Positions 27,686 through 37,060 are shown, counted from the stretch's first letter. The stretch: 64,000 nucleotides of DNA from Bacillus sp. FJAT-42376 (GCF_003816055.1 NZ_CP033906.1:3844001-3908000); one strand, 5' to 3'. The notes: generated by a model not told the origin, from the letters alone. Numbers and translations are program-made.

Positions 27686-28624
27686 ATGAATAAACCGAAG
27701 AGGCTTTACGATTTGTTAAAATACATAAATGGAAAAGATCGTTTTACAGCAAAAGAATGTTCCGACGAATTCGGTGTGTCCGTTCGGACCATTCAGCGCG
27801 ACCTGGAAGAATTAAGCACGTGGGGGGTTCCTTTTTATACAGAACAAGGCAGATACGGCGGCTACAGAATGCTGAACTGGAACATGCTTCCACCCATTCT
27901 TTTTTCTGCAGACGAAGCCGTATCTATTTATTTTGCCTACCAGGCATTATCTTATTACGGCTCTCTCCCATTTCAAATTAATATTGATTCAGCGCTTAAA
28001 AAATTCTATTTACATCTTCCCGACCAGAGTAAAGCAAAATTAGACCGGCTAAAAGACACCATTATGTTTGGAACTCAGGGCTATTCGCATATTCAAGCCC
28101 CTCATTTAGAAGAAATAGCAGATGCGGCTATGAAAAAAGAGGTGTCAGAGTGGCTGTATGACTCTAAAAACGGACAGAAAAAAAGACTGGTCGTTCCTCT
28201 CGGCATTTATGTTTATGCTGGCATTTGGTATGTTCCGGCCTATTTCATTGAAAAAGAAAAAATCTCCCTATTTCGGGCGGATCGTGTTCTTGAAGTAAGC
28301 AGAACCGGACAAACAATGAATGATCTCCCCACTCTGCAGGAATGGCTTCAAGAAGATAAGAAAAACGGGGCAACATCCATACTGGAAATTCGATTAACAA
28401 AAGAGGGGGTCAGGCTGTGCAAAGGTCATCCTATCTTGCATCATGGGCTGATAGAAGATGGGGACGGAGGATGGATCTATAGAGACATCGATTTATCTGA
28501 AATGGATTATACAATATCACTGCTGCTTCCTCTTGGCAAAAATGCGGAAGTCATTCAGCCTGAAGAAATGAGAAATGCAATGAGAGAGCACGTAAAGGTT
28601 CTTGTCGATATGTACAAAAATTAA
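27686..28624 (+). CDS. YafY-type HTH and WYL domain transcriptional regulator
   Basis: A 312-aa DNA-binding regulator. The N-terminal winged helix (residues 1-65) contains FTAKECSDEFGVSVRTIQRDLEEL, and a middle-to-C-terminal WYL domain senses a ligand (IYVYAGIWYVPAYFIEKEKISLFRADRV). A WCX-type tail ends the protein. GAGAGGGG precedes ATG. It lies head to head with the reductase-like gene across 134 bp, a usual arrangement for local control. Confidence 0.85.
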   Translation: MNKPKRLYDLLKYINGKDRFTAKECSDEFGVSVRTIQRDLEELSTWGVPFYTEQGRYGGYRMLNWNMLPPILFSADEAVSIYFAYQALSYYGSLPFQINIDSALKKFYLHLPDQSKAKLDRLKDTIMFGTQGYSHIQAPHLEEIADAAMKKEVSEWLYDSKNGQKKRLVVPLGIYVYAGIWYVPAYFIEKEKISLFRADRVLEVSRTGQTMNDLPTLQEWLQEDKKNGATSILEIRLTKEGVRLCKGHPILHHGLIEDGDGGWIYRDIDLSEMDYTISLLLPLGKNAEVIQPEEMRNAMREHVKVLVDMYKN

Positions 28625-28657
28625 AAAGGGCGGAACGTAAAATGTTCCGTCCTTTTT
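28623..28657. terminator. bidirectional terminator between regulator and map
   Basis: Stem AAAAAGGGCGGAAC/GTTCCGTCCTTTTT with a 7-nt loop, T-run on both strands, placed exactly between two converging genes. Confidence 0.9.
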
Positions 28658-29404
28658 TTATTGGGCTGTCAGGATGAGCGGGCCGTCTGCCGTAATCGCA
28701 AGGGTATGCTCAAACTGTGCACAGCGTTTCCCGTCAACGGTTCTTGCCGTCCACCCGTTTTTATCCATCTTGGATTGCCAGCTTCCTGCATTGATCATCG
28801 GTTCGATTGTAATAACCATGCCTTCTTTTAAACGGGTACCTTTTCCAGGAAGGCCGTAGTGGAGAATCGTAGGGTCTTCATGCATTGTTTTTCCGATTCC
28901 GTGGCCGGTAAAGTCTCTGACAACAGAGAACCCTTCTCCTTCTGCATAAGACTGAATCGCATGGCCAATATCCCCTGTACGGTTTCCTGCAATCGCCTGT
29001 TCGATGCCTTTATCCAAGGAAGTTTTTGTTACATGCATGAGCCTTGATGACTCTTCATCCAATTCCCCTACTGCATAAGTCCATGCAGAATCCGCCAGCC
29101 CGCCATTTAAATTAACAACCATATCGATTGTCACGATATCCCCGTCTTTCAACTCTTTTTTCCCCGGGAAGCCATGACAGATTTCATCATTTACAGAAGC
29201 ACATGTCGCATATGGGTATCCAAGGTATCCCTTTTGTTCAGGAGTCGCCCCATATTGTTTTAAAAACTTTTCCACAAATGTGTCAATCTCAAGCGTTGTG
29301 ATTCCCGGCCGGATCATCATGGCAATTTCTTTATGAGTTTCAGCCAATAGCCTTCCTGCTTCATGCATTAGCTCGATTTCTCTTTTACTTTTAAGTTGAA
29401 TCAT
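28658..29404 (-). CDS. map: methionine aminopeptidase type I
   Basis: A 248-aa metalloenzyme removing N-terminal methionine. Metal ligands are visible in the order D (DIVTIDMV), D (GGLADSAWTY), H (TGHGIGKTMHEDP), E (TIEPMI) and E (QFEHTLAI). The start ATG 29404 has AAGGAG 7 nt before it and gives the family's normal beginning MIQLKSKREIELM; the frame upstream to 29587 is spurious. Bacilli usually carry another map in the ribosomal protein region, so this is likely the second copy (YflG type). Monocistronic. Confidence 0.93.
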   Translation of the reverse strand: MIQLKSKREIELMHEAGRLLAETHKEIAMMIRPGITTLEIDTFVEKFLKQYGATPEQKGYLGYPYATCASVNDEICHGFPGKKELKDGDIVTIDMVVNLNGGLADSAWTYAVGELDEESSRLMHVTKTSLDKGIEQAIAGNRTGDIGHAIQSYAEGEGFSVVRDFTGHGIGKTMHEDPTILHYGLPGKGTRLKEGMVITIEPMINAGSWQSKMDKNGWTARTVDGKRCAQFEHTLAITADGPLILTAQ

Positions 29405-29817
29405 ATAAACGCTCCTTACCGATCTTTTTATCCTGCTTTTAAACGATACCATATTCCGGTTTGGAAGAGCGAACCTCCTGCATTTTCGCGTGCTTTTTTC
29501 TAATTGCCTTTCTACAGCCAACTTTAAGGAAAACCGGTGCAATCGTTCATGAAAAAGCGAACGATATCCGCATGAGTTTTTCTTCACATAAATCCATCCT
29601 TTTATTTATACGCCGAACAGATACTTCCGTAACAATCTTATGTAGATGGACTGTCATTGATCATGCAGAGATTCACTTTCTTGATATATAAGAAAAGTGT
29701 TTTTTTCCTGTTTTTTTCACCCAAAACCTTTCTTCTTGCTGTTGACAGGTTTTATTTATAGTATTTCAGGCTATGTATATTCTATACAAACGAAAGTTAC
29801 ACAAAGGAGAGATTCTT

Positions 29818-30603
29818 ATGTCAGAAAAACGTCCGCTTGCAATGGTTACCGGAGCATCCTCCGGACTTGGTCTTGAGCTTTCCAAACAATTCGCCGAAAA
29901 CGGTTATGATATCGCTATATCAGGATCAAGCGACCGGATTTACGAGGCGGCAGAAGTAATCCGCGGTCTTGGAGCTAATGCTTATCCCCATCAGGCCGAT
30001 GCCTCTTCCTACGATGGTGTTGAAAGCTTTTGGACCTTTGTGAAGGAATTAGTCCGTCCTGTCGAAGCAGCCGTTCTTAACGTCGGAATCGGGCTTGGCG
30101 GGGCATTTGCCGAAACAGATCTTGAAGATGAGCTCAAGCTGATTTCCATTAATATTTCTGGAACGGTTCACATGGCAAAACGTGTCGTTCAGCATATGCT
30201 CCCAAACGGCCGCGGTAAAATTCTCGTTGTTTCATCAATTGCCGCAACACTTCCGACTCCATATGAAACCGTATATGGACCTTCCAAGACATTTGGCTTT
30301 TCATTCGCAGAATCTTTGCGTGAGGAACTGCGCGGAACAGGTGTTACGGTCACAGCCCTCCTGCCAGGTCCGACAGATACAGATTTCCACTCTAATGCTG
30401 GTATGGACTCGAGCGAAATCGGTTCTTCAGAGAAAAACGATAAAGTGCTCGTAGCTAAACAAGGGTATGAAGCACTAATGAACGATGTGGATCATGTCGT
30501 TGGCGGAGATGAGGCAACCAAACAGGAAGCAAAGGAAAATCGAAATACTCCTGAGCCGGAGAAAGCAGCCCGCCATGCCAAACGGGCACGTCTGCAAAAC
30601 TAA
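29818..30603 (+). CDS. short-chain dehydrogenase/reductase
   Basis: A 261-aa SDR. The cofactor motif TGASSGLG is at 11-18, the active site includes S (VVSSIAATLP) and YGPSK (Y-x-x-x-K), and there is a C-terminal extension rich in Glu, Lys and Arg that is unusual for the family. The start at 29818 is set by AAAGGAG; an ATG at 29773 has none. Substrate not predictable. Confidence 0.85.
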   Translation: MSEKRPLAMVTGASSGLGLELSKQFAENGYDIAISGSSDRIYEAAEVIRGLGANAYPHQADASSYDGVESFWTFVKELVRPVEAAVLNVGIGLGGAFAETDLEDELKLISINISGTVHMAKRVVQHMLPNGRGKILVVSSIAATLPTPYETVYGPSKTFGFSFAESLREELRGTGVTVTALLPGPTDTDFHSNAGMDSSEIGSSEKNDKVLVAKQGYEALMNDVDHVVGGDEATKQEAKENRNTPEPEKAARHAKRARLQN

Positions 30604-30627
30604 TACCACCCAGAACAAACGCCTGCT

Positions 30628-30654
30628 CACCTCCAAGATTTAATCTTGGAGGTG
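30628..30654. terminator. perfect palindrome after the SDR gene
   Basis: CACCTCCAAGATT pairs fully with AATCTTGGAGGTG around a 1-nt centre, 25 nt past the SDR stop. The T-run is weak, so it may be a terminator or an mRNA-protecting hairpin. Confidence 0.55.
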
Positions 30655-30726
30655 ATTTATGATCTCCTGCGAAACCTTTTTATTCTTAATCCGTATGATT
30701 AGAGGAATGAATAGGAGGGACGCAAT

Positions 30727-31719
30727 ATGGAGTATGGACAGCATAAGCTCGATCAATACCATCACATCTTTTTACAGCTCAAGGATGAACTGAAATGGAA
30801 GGTCGCTGATCAGAGAATTTTAATGATGGCCGCTTCTCTTTATGCCGTATCAAACAGGGCTTTCAACCTTTCACACTATCTCCATGTATGCGACTATATG
30901 AAAGCATACAGCGGAATGTTTTCTCCATTTAAATCCTATCACCGCTTCATCACAGCAGCGATTCTCGACACAAGGTACGAGGATCCATTTGCCAAATTTG
31001 ACGAAATGCACCGGATGCACGATATGCTTGTGCATGCGGGGTTCCGAAAGGGCATCTTTACGTATATTTCCGCGCTGGCTTTAATGGGTACGAACACCGC
31101 CGAAGACAAAATTCATGTAAAAGCCGCAAAGGCGCATACCATATACTCCTATATGAAGGATCAGCATTTCTTCCTGACGTCCGCAAGCGACTACCCGCTT
31201 GCTGTTCTTCTAGCTGAAAGAGAGGAACGGGCAGAAGAACTGATCGAATTAATGGAATCCTATTATGATGAGCTGAACCGCAGCGGGTTCAAACAGGGAA
31301 ATGAACTCCAGTTTTTAAGTCATATCCTTTCCTTAACAGGCCAAGCAGCTTCACAGGATATCGTGAGCCGCTGTGTCCAGACAGCCCGTACACTGGAAGA
31401 CTATGGATTCAGCTTAAAAAGAAAACATTATCCGGAAATCGGTCTGCTCTCTTTAATCAATAGCCAAGCTGCTGATTTTGAAACTCTTTTTAGTTTTATT
31501 AAAAAACTGAATGGGGAAAAACATTTTAAGTGGCATAAAGATATGAACTTCACAGTAGCCGTTCATCTAATCGCCAGTGACCGTCTGGAAAACTCAAGCC
31601 TCATCGGAACCGGGCTTTATACGTCTATTGAAATCATGATGCAGGCACAGCAGGCCGCCATGATCGCCGTTGTCGCAAGCTCAGCCGCTTCTTCTGACGG
31701 AGGCGGGGGCGGAGATTAA
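30727..31719 (+). CDS. DUF4003 family protein
   Basis: A 330-aa soluble, helical protein. The sequence pattern (ADQRILMMAASLYAVSNR, ILDTRYEDP, FLTSASDYPLAVLLA) fits the DUF4003 family of bacilli, of unknown function. The tail is Ser- and Gly-rich (SSDGGGGGD), probably disordered. GGAGGG precedes ATG, and the cupin gene follows after 12 nt, so they form an operon. Confidence 0.75.
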   Translation: MEYGQHKLDQYHHIFLQLKDELKWKVADQRILMMAASLYAVSNRAFNLSHYLHVCDYMKAYSGMFSPFKSYHRFITAAILDTRYEDPFAKFDEMHRMHDMLVHAGFRKGIFTYISALALMGTNTAEDKIHVKAAKAHTIYSYMKDQHFFLTSASDYPLAVLLAEREERAEELIELMESYYDELNRSGFKQGNELQFLSHILSLTGQAASQDIVSRCVQTARTLEDYGFSLKRKHYPEIGLLSLINSQAADFETLFSFIKKLNGEKHFKWHKDMNFTVAVHLIASDRLENSSLIGTGLYTSIEIMMQAQQAAMIAVVASSAASSDGGGGGD

Positions 31720-31731
31720 GGAGGAGACAGG

Positions 31732-32238
31732 ATGAATCACTTTGACAATCGGCTTGAAACTTTCTATTTTAATAGAAGCGGAACGATCCCGAACCACCCT
31801 GCCTTTCCGGTCCTTCTATATAGGAGAGCGCTCATAAATCAGCCCGGCAGGATGGAAGAGATGTTCAATCGGAACAATTGGCTCAACAGCTGGGAGAATG
31901 GCATTTTTCCTTATCACCACTACCACAGTAATTGTCACGAGGTGCTCGGTGTAATCTCGGGTTACGCCGAGGTGCGAATCGGCGGAGAAATGGGAGCGGA
32001 CCTTTTGATTCAGACAGGTGATGTAATCGTTCTTCCAGCTGGAACCGGTCATAAAAACCTGTCTTCCTCTTCTGATTTTAGCGTAGCCGGAGCCTATCCG
32101 GACGGGATGAGAAGCGATCAGTATTCCGAAAGCGATTCTCTTCAGCCTGAAATAATAGAACGCATACAATCCGTACCCATCCCGGACGAGGATCCGGTCA
32201 CAGGGGGACAAGGTCCCTTGCACCAATATTGGCGGTAA
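31732..32238 (+). CDS. cupin domain protein (YjlB-like)
   Basis: A 168-aa protein with one cupin barrel. The metal ligands are in HYHSNCHEVLGV (first motif; His and Glu) and GDVIVLPAGTGHKN (second motif). It resembles YjlB of B. subtilis, of unknown reaction. It is co-transcribed with the DUF4003 gene (12-nt gap, own GGAGG site) and ends in a terminator. Confidence 0.82.
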   Translation: MNHFDNRLETFYFNRSGTIPNHPAFPVLLYRRALINQPGRMEEMFNRNNWLNSWENGIFPYHHYHSNCHEVLGVISGYAEVRIGGEMGADLLIQTGDVIVLPAGTGHKNLSSSSDFSVAGAYPDGMRSDQYSESDSLQPEIIERIQSVPIPDEDPVTGGQGPLHQYWR

Positions 32239-32239
32239 A

Positions 32240-32276
32240 AAAAAGACCTGCTTCGTTTCCGCGAAGCAGGTTTATC
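32240..32276. terminator. bidirectional terminator between cupin and htr genes
   Basis: Stem CCTGCTTCG/CGAAGCAGG at 32247-32270 with a strong T-run on the minus side and a weaker one on the plus side. Confidence 0.85.
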
Positions 32277-32311
32277 ATTTATATATAATATGGGGGAAGG
32301 GTATTGACCAT

Positions 32312-33541
32312 CTATTCTTGAGCAGCGAGGGTAAGAGTAAATTCCTGTTTTTTGCCATCACGGTATGCTGTAACGTTTACTTTATCCCCAATGGACTTGC
32401 TTTCATACAGATATTTCCTCAGCTCACTGGAATTTTTCACTTTCTTGCCATCGAGTGCGATAATTACATCGCCTCGTTCCAGGCCTCCTTTATCTGCCGG
32501 AGATCCTGACTGGATTTTATCCAAATAAACGCCTGTAGTCACTCCTTCAGGGAGACCAAGCTCCTGGCTCGCAATTTGAGGCGGAATTTGTTCAATGTCC
32601 CCAAGAGAAACACCGAGGAACGGACGGTCTACCTGGCCTTTTTTCATCAACTGACTTGCAATCGGCATCACATCGTTGCTTGGAATGGCAAAGCCAAGGC
32701 CTTCTACTCCGTTCTGGCTGATTTTCAGGCTGTTGATTCCTATCACTTCTCCATTCATATTTATGAGCGGGCCTCCGCTGTTCCCAGGGTTGATTGCAGC
32801 ATCCGTCTGCAGGACATTCAGCTCCCAAGGGCCTTTCGATGTATCAATTTGGATACTTCGATTGGTGCCGCTTATAATCCCCTCTGTTACAGTACGGGAG
32901 AACTCAATTCCAAGCGGATTTCCAATCGCGATGACTTTTTCTCCGGCACGGAGCTTAGAAGAATCTCCGATTGCCGCTACTCCCGGAGCCTGATCGGCCT
33001 TAATGCGTACAACCGCCAAGTCCGTCAGCGGATCCGCCCCGACCAGGTCCCCCTTCGCTTTTTTCCCGTTTGAAAAAGAGATATCAAGCGACTGAGCTCC
33101 TTCCACTACATGGTTGTTCGTCAAAATAAAAGCATCCTTGCCTTCCTTCTTGAAAATAACTCCGGAGCCCGTACTGCTCTCTTGAGGGGTATCACTGAAA
33201 CTCTGCTGGCTTTGCTGAAGATTGGCAATTCCGACAATCGCAGGCGACAGATTCTCTGCAACATCCGCCACATTCACATTATTGCTCACCGTCTGCACAT
33301 TCGCTGACGGCTTCACTGTACTTTGAGAAGCCGCTTGTTCAGCAGGTGCATTTTGAACAGCCGGATTCTCCTGCTGTTTATCCTCAATCAGCGGATACAC
33401 ACCGAGAACAATCATACCGCCGACCACCCCGCTCGTTATAGAAGAAAGAACGGGCTTCCAGCGGCTCGGCTTAGACGCTTTCTTCTCATTCCCGTACCGG
33501 CTTGAAACAGATTCCTGATTATGATCATCATAGTAGCCCAT
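32312..33541 (-). CDS. htrA: HtrA-type membrane serine protease
   Basis: A 409-aa surface quality-control protease. A cytoplasmic N-terminus and one membrane helix (~35-52) precede a Ser/Gln-rich linker and an S1C trypsin domain with catalytic H144, D174 and S255 (NPGNSGGPLI). A single PDZ domain covers about 305-400 (RGDVIIALDGKKV). Bacillus HtrA/HtrB/YyxA share this plan and are induced by CssRS upon secretion stress; no CssR site was identified here. GGGAGG precedes ATG. Which of the three paralogs it matches cannot be told. Confidence 0.92.
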   Translation of the reverse strand: MGYYDDHNQESVSSRYGNEKKASKPSRWKPVLSSITSGVVGGMIVLGVYPLIEDKQQENPAVQNAPAEQAASQSTVKPSANVQTVSNNVNVADVAENLSPAIVGIANLQQSQQSFSDTPQESSTGSGVIFKKEGKDAFILTNNHVVEGAQSLDISFSNGKKAKGDLVGADPLTDLAVVRIKADQAPGVAAIGDSSKLRAGEKVIAIGNPLGIEFSRTVTEGIISGTNRSIQIDTSKGPWELNVLQTDAAINPGNSGGPLINMNGEVIGINSLKISQNGVEGLGFAIPSNDVMPIASQLMKKGQVDRPFLGVSLGDIEQIPPQIASQELGLPEGVTTGVYLDKIQSGSPADKGGLERGDVIIALDGKKVKNSSELRKYLYESKSIGDKVNVTAYRDGKKQEFTLTLAAQE

Positions 33542-33639
33542 TTAGAAAACCTCCCATACTAGTTCAAATCGTTCCTCCTTGCTGTTGTCTTTATTTTAAA
33601 AGAAGATTCTGGCAAGAGAATGAGAGAATCATGTGAAAT

Positions 33640-33788
33640 TATGAGAAAAGCGGAGGGCGCTTGCTCAGCGCTGAAAGACGGTGGAGCTTCTGACCGAGAG
33701 GCGCTTATTTGCCTCGACCGAAGAAGCGAAGCGGCCGAAGCGCTAGCGCCCGGAGCTGGACAATGAGAAAAGCGGAGGCGGCTTGCAA
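33640..33788. repeat. Bacillaceae intergenic repeat (AAGCGGAGG... GCGCCCGGAGCTGGAC type), full plus truncated copy
   Basis: GAGAAAAGCGGAGG occurs at about 33640 and again at about 33771. The first copy runs to CTAGCGCCCGGAGCTGGAC; the second stops after GGCTTGC. The sequence resembles a short dispersed repeat found in many bacilli. No gene inside. Confidence 0.65.
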
Positions 33789-33790
33789 AA

Positions 33791-33820
33791 CAAAAATCCC
33801 GCTGAATGCTCAGCGGGATT
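33791..33820 (-). terminator. terminator overlapping the sortase stop codon
   Basis: Stem AATCCCGCTGA/TCAGCGGGATT, with TTTTTGTTTTG following on the minus strand; the TGA stop of the sortase lies in the stem. Confidence 0.8.
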
Positions 33821-34796
33821 CGTTCTCATTTCCAGAAGTCCATTTTGCAAAGTGGGATTCCTGTCCGTAAATATCGACAGAAGTGACCGAATAGATGGAG
33901 CTCTGGGAATCGGGGTCCAAATAATTTTTACGGTCTAATGAAGAAACACTTCCTACTTGCTCCTTCGTTCCGTTGCTGTTTTGGCGATAAACACGGTATC
34001 CGATGATTTTTTCATCTCTCACAGCATGCCATGAAACCAGGTTTCCGTTTACCTCAACGTGGGTTGGAGCTTCCGGATTTTCTGCGCTTGTTTCAATCTG
34101 TTTAACGAAATCATCTCTAAGCTCTGTATAAACGACGAGCCGTTCTTCATGAGTTCGTTTAGAGCGGTCAAAAGTTCCTGTACACGTAATTAAATTTAAA
34201 TTCCTCCGGCTGGTACTGCCAAAAATCTCATCCAGAGGAGCTTTATCACGCGGATAGCTGACCTTATTTTTTACTATAAAAACAAGCTCTTTCCCCTCTG
34301 CGTCCTTCACCTTAATTTCATCGCCTTTTTCAAGTTTTTTAAGGTTGTAAAAAACAGCAGGGCCTGTTTTATTATCTACATGTCCCGCAAATACCGCGTT
34401 TCCGGCATTGCCGACTTTTGTTCCCGGTTCAAACCAGCCAACGTTTTTGTCATCCTTCGGAACATCCATCTGGCCAGTTGAAAGAGTTCCGACCTTTTCA
34501 ATACTCGCTGATACATCAATTTTAGGTATTTCCACCTTTGCCGGCTCCATCCCCTTAAAGGCAGAGGTCAATCCGTTCATGGATTTAATTTGCTCTTTGA
34601 TTCTCGGAAATTCCTTATCTAAAGGAAGCTTCGTTTTAACAACAGCCGGAGTCCCTTCTTTCTTTTCCTCAGCCTTTTTCTCAGCCTGCGTAGCATTTGC
34701 TGAAGGCTGCTCATTATTTAGAAAGAAGTAGTCAGCTGCACTATAAATAAAAAGGGTGAACAGTCCTGCATAAACAATGGAAAGGAACCATTTCAC
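33810..34796 (-). CDS. sortase (class D/F-like) with C-terminal FN3-like domain
   Basis: A 328-aa membrane transpeptidase that links surface proteins to the wall. One helix (4-22) anchors it; a Lys/Glu linker follows. The sortase barrel (~85-228) has catalytic H139 (FAGHVDN), C205 (LITCTGTF) and R219 (EERLVVY). Unusually, about 90 more residues follow, beginning APTHVEVNGNLVSWHAV and containing YRVYRQNS, which look like a fibronectin type III fold. Start is GTG 34796, with GGAGG 7 nt before. It sits directly behind a gene for an MPKTG-anchored protein, its likely substrate. Confidence 0.85.
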   Translation of the reverse strand: MKWFLSIVYAGLFTLFIYSAADYFFLNNEQPSANATQAEKKAEEKKEGTPAVVKTKLPLDKEFPRIKEQIKSMNGLTSAFKGMEPAKVEIPKIDVSASIEKVGTLSTGQMDVPKDDKNVGWFEPGTKVGNAGNAVFAGHVDNKTGPAVFYNLKKLEKGDEIKVKDAEGKELVFIVKNKVSYPRDKAPLDEIFGSTSRRNLNLITCTGTFDRSKRTHEERLVVYTELRDDFVKQIETSAENPEAPTHVEVNGNLVSWHAVRDEKIIGYRVYRQNSNGTKEQVGSVSSLDRKNYLDPDSQSSIYSVTSVDIYGQESHFAKWTSGNENESR

Positions 34797-34833
34797 GAAA
34801 ACACCTCCGCTTCAAGAGAGTGGATATCATAGG

Positions 34834-34863
34834 AAAAAGAAGAGATGACCTTCTCTTCTTTTT
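34834..34863 (-). terminator. hairpin between the surface protein and sortase genes
   Basis: AAAAAGAAGAGA pairs with TCTCTTCTTTTT around a 6-nt loop and ends in T residues. It may partly terminate transcription, giving more surface protein than sortase. Confidence 0.6.
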
Positions 34864-34876
34864 CCCTATTCCCGGT

Positions 34877-36217
34877 TTATTGCTTATTTAATGCTCTTTT
34901 GCGAATCACTAATCCGCCAGTCAGAGCCAAAATTCCAGCAAGTGCAGCATACATCATGTATTGAGACTGATCATTTGCTGTACCGCCCATACCTGTTTTA
35001 GGCATATCGGAAGGCATGTTTTCTGCCATGAATTTTTCTGGCATTTGTTTTACGATTGCTCCGCCAAGTGCTTCGCCTACACCATACATGTAAGCATATC
35101 CTTCACGGAATGAAGCCGTGCTTGCATCGTAATCTTTCGCTACATAGCTATCAAATGTTTTGATTACTGTATCTTCATGACCTTTTACTGCTGCCTGTGC
35201 ATCTGCAGTAGGAAGGTTTTCTTCAGTAGCCGCTCCAAGGAATGCACCGAAATCTTTAGAGAACATGCTTAGCGATTCTTTCGCTGCTTTTACTTTTTCT
35301 TCATCACCTTGTGCTGCCGCTGCAGCTAAATCAGCTTGTGCTGTGATGTGCTTGGATTGCCATACTTTTTCAAACTGTGCTCCGCCTTCTTCACCATAAA
35401 TAGAAGCGATCGCTGCTTTGAAATCAGCTGTGTGCATATCTTCAGCCCATGTTGCGAAATCGTAATCTTTTGCTCCATCAAAGCCTTTTTGCATACCCAT
35501 TGCTGCTAAAGCAAAGTGCTCAGAAGCAAGCATATTCAGGTTGGACCTTAAATCAGCTGCTGGTGTATCCGCTTTTGTGTTTTCAAATTTCTCAGGCATT
35601 TGGGAAACGATTGCCGTTGATAGTGCTTTAGAAATTACAAACATACGTGCATAGCCTTCACGGAAAGCTGTGTAAGATGCTTCATAATCACCCTTCACAT
35701 GCATATCGAATGCCTTCATTACATCATCTTCATGAGCACGAAGAGCTTCTTTTGCAGCTGCTTCCGGAAGTTTGCCTTCAGTCGCTGTTCCCAGGAATTT
35801 AGAGAAGTCGTCTACGAATTTTTGAACTTCTGCTTCAGCTGCTTTTCGTGCTTCAGCATCTCCGCTTTTCGCTGCTTCTACTAAAGAGTCTGTATAAGTG
35901 TTATGACCAAGGAAAATTTCTTCGAATTGTGCTGCGCCTTCTTTTCCGTAAATGGATTCAATGGCAGGTGTCATATCTTTTGCATTTTGATTTAGAGCGG
36001 CTTGTACTTGCTCTGCATCGGCTGCTCCGTCATATTTCTTCGTCATCGACATAACCGCTAACACAAAGTGTTCGGATAACAGCTGGTCTAAGGTCGATCT
36101 AAGATCTGCTGCCGGTGTAGAAACCGTTGGCTGCGCCTTTTCTCCTGCGGCCATAGCCATGGTCGGGATAAAAAGCAGTAAAGCCATCATCATTATAAGG
36201 ATTCTTTTCATATTCAT
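34877..36217 (-). CDS. sortase-anchored surface protein with two ~190-aa repeats
   Basis: About 446 aa (446 codons from ATG 36217, chosen since AAGGGAG lies 11 nt upstream). A signal peptide ends at AMA-AGE. Two homologous halves follow: each opens with ADLRS(T/N)L..L.SEHF.LA.M.M.K..DG and closes with SFREGYAYMYG or a variant and (I/V).QMPEKF. The C-terminus has the sorting signal MPKTG, 42 residues from the end, then a hydrophobic helix and RKRALNKQ. M replaces the usual L of LPXTG. The domain is acidic and helical; I do not know its function. The sortase gene follows at 80 nt, on the same strand. Confidence 0.8.
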   Translation of the reverse strand: MNMKRILIMMMALLLFIPTMAMAAGEKAQPTVSTPAADLRSTLDQLLSEHFVLAVMSMTKKYDGAADAEQVQAALNQNAKDMTPAIESIYGKEGAAQFEEIFLGHNTYTDSLVEAAKSGDAEARKAAEAEVQKFVDDFSKFLGTATEGKLPEAAAKEALRAHEDDVMKAFDMHVKGDYEASYTAFREGYARMFVISKALSTAIVSQMPEKFENTKADTPAADLRSNLNMLASEHFALAAMGMQKGFDGAKDYDFATWAEDMHTADFKAAIASIYGEEGGAQFEKVWQSKHITAQADLAAAAAQGDEEKVKAAKESLSMFSKDFGAFLGAATEENLPTADAQAAVKGHEDTVIKTFDSYVAKDYDASTASFREGYAYMYGVGEALGGAIVKQMPEKFMAENMPSDMPKTGMGGTANDQSQYMMYAALAGILALTGGLVIRKRALNKQ

Positions 36218-36291
36218 GTAGCTGTTCACTCCCTTGTTTTTTGTTTTACATATAGTAAACGGGACAGTTGACCTAATGGATCACTTTTTAA

Positions 36292-36322
36292 TAAAAAAAC
36301 AGATTTCTTATCGAAATCTGTT
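36292..36322 (-). terminator. terminator overlapping the nucleotidyltransferase stop
   Basis: AACAGATTTC pairs with GAAATCTGTT, followed by TTTTTTATT on the minus strand; the stop codon is in the loop. Confidence 0.8.
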
Positions 36323-37045
36323 CTCTGGCCAGGCTTTTTTCAATGTATTTTGAAAAAGAAGATTCAGTTCTGCGGTAGGATCTGTATGGATTTGCCTCAG
36401 TGATTCGGCATAATCCCTTAATTCTTCCATTTCACGTTGTATAAAACTCTGGATCTCTTTACTTAATAAAACGGGATCTGTGTGACCCGATTTTTTCAAT
36501 TTTATATAGGGTGCCAAGATAGAAGAGTCTATTACGTTTGGAGGAAATGTACCATGGTTCCTGATCCAGCCTGCGCTTAAGATAGAACGGATAAGATTCA
36601 GGAGCGGCTTTATAGTAATCGACCCTCCGCTGATCTTCTTTACATTTGCTGAGGCGATGTTCAAATAGTGGAACAGCGCCGGCTTTGGCTGAAAATAAGT
36701 ATGGTTTAATACCCGGAGACTATCCGCGAATGAAAAACAATCCTCATAAACCGTTTCCGCCTGCAGCCATTCAAGTAAAGAAGGATTTGATTTTCTGAAA
36801 AGCCTCAGTGCCTTCGTCATTTCCCATCCGCTGATATCCAGATTTTCGCTTATCGGCTCTTCAATGACATCCTTCCCTTGATCAATGGAGAGATACCATT
36901 CAGGGCGGTGGATATAAATAAAGCGCACATCATGATCACTATCTTCAGATGCATATCCGAATGCACGGCTGCCCGCTTCGACGGCGAAGCAGATTTTGAT
37001 GTTGTGAATGGATTCGATTTTTTGGAGGCTGGCGGGGATATGCAT
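36308..37045 (-). CDS. predicted nucleotidyltransferase (COG3541/RlaP-like, YcgL-like)
   Basis: A 245-aa member of the polymerase-beta superfamily. The active-site motif GSRAFGYASEDSDHDVRFI (about 25-43) provides the GS and DxD residues. The C-terminal half is helical. Members of this COG group (B. subtilis YcgL among them) have no settled reaction; one is linked to RNA ligase systems. AAAGGAG precedes ATG by 9-10 nt. It starts 15 nt after the NERD gene stop, so they form an operon, which suggests nucleic-acid-related work. Confidence 0.8.
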   Translation of the reverse strand: MHIPASLQKIESIHNIKICFAVEAGSRAFGYASEDSDHDVRFIYIHRPEWYLSIDQGKDVIEEPISENLDISGWEMTKALRLFRKSNPSLLEWLQAETVYEDCFSFADSLRVLNHTYFQPKPALFHYLNIASANVKKISGGSITIKPLLNLIRSILSAGWIRNHGTFPPNVIDSSILAPYIKLKKSGHTDPVLLSKEIQSFIQREMEELRDYAESLRQIHTDPTAELNLLFQNTLKKAWPENRFR

Positions 37046-37060
37046 GTATGGAGGCTCCTT

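Noticed and set aside
29405..29587. N-terminal extension of map
   Set aside because: The family begins at MIQLKSKREI, with AAGGAG in front; the extra codons are non-homologous.
34877..36217. Calling the two-repeat surface protein an enzyme
   Set aside because: No catalytic motif was identified; only the signal peptide, duplicated domain and sorting signal are supported.
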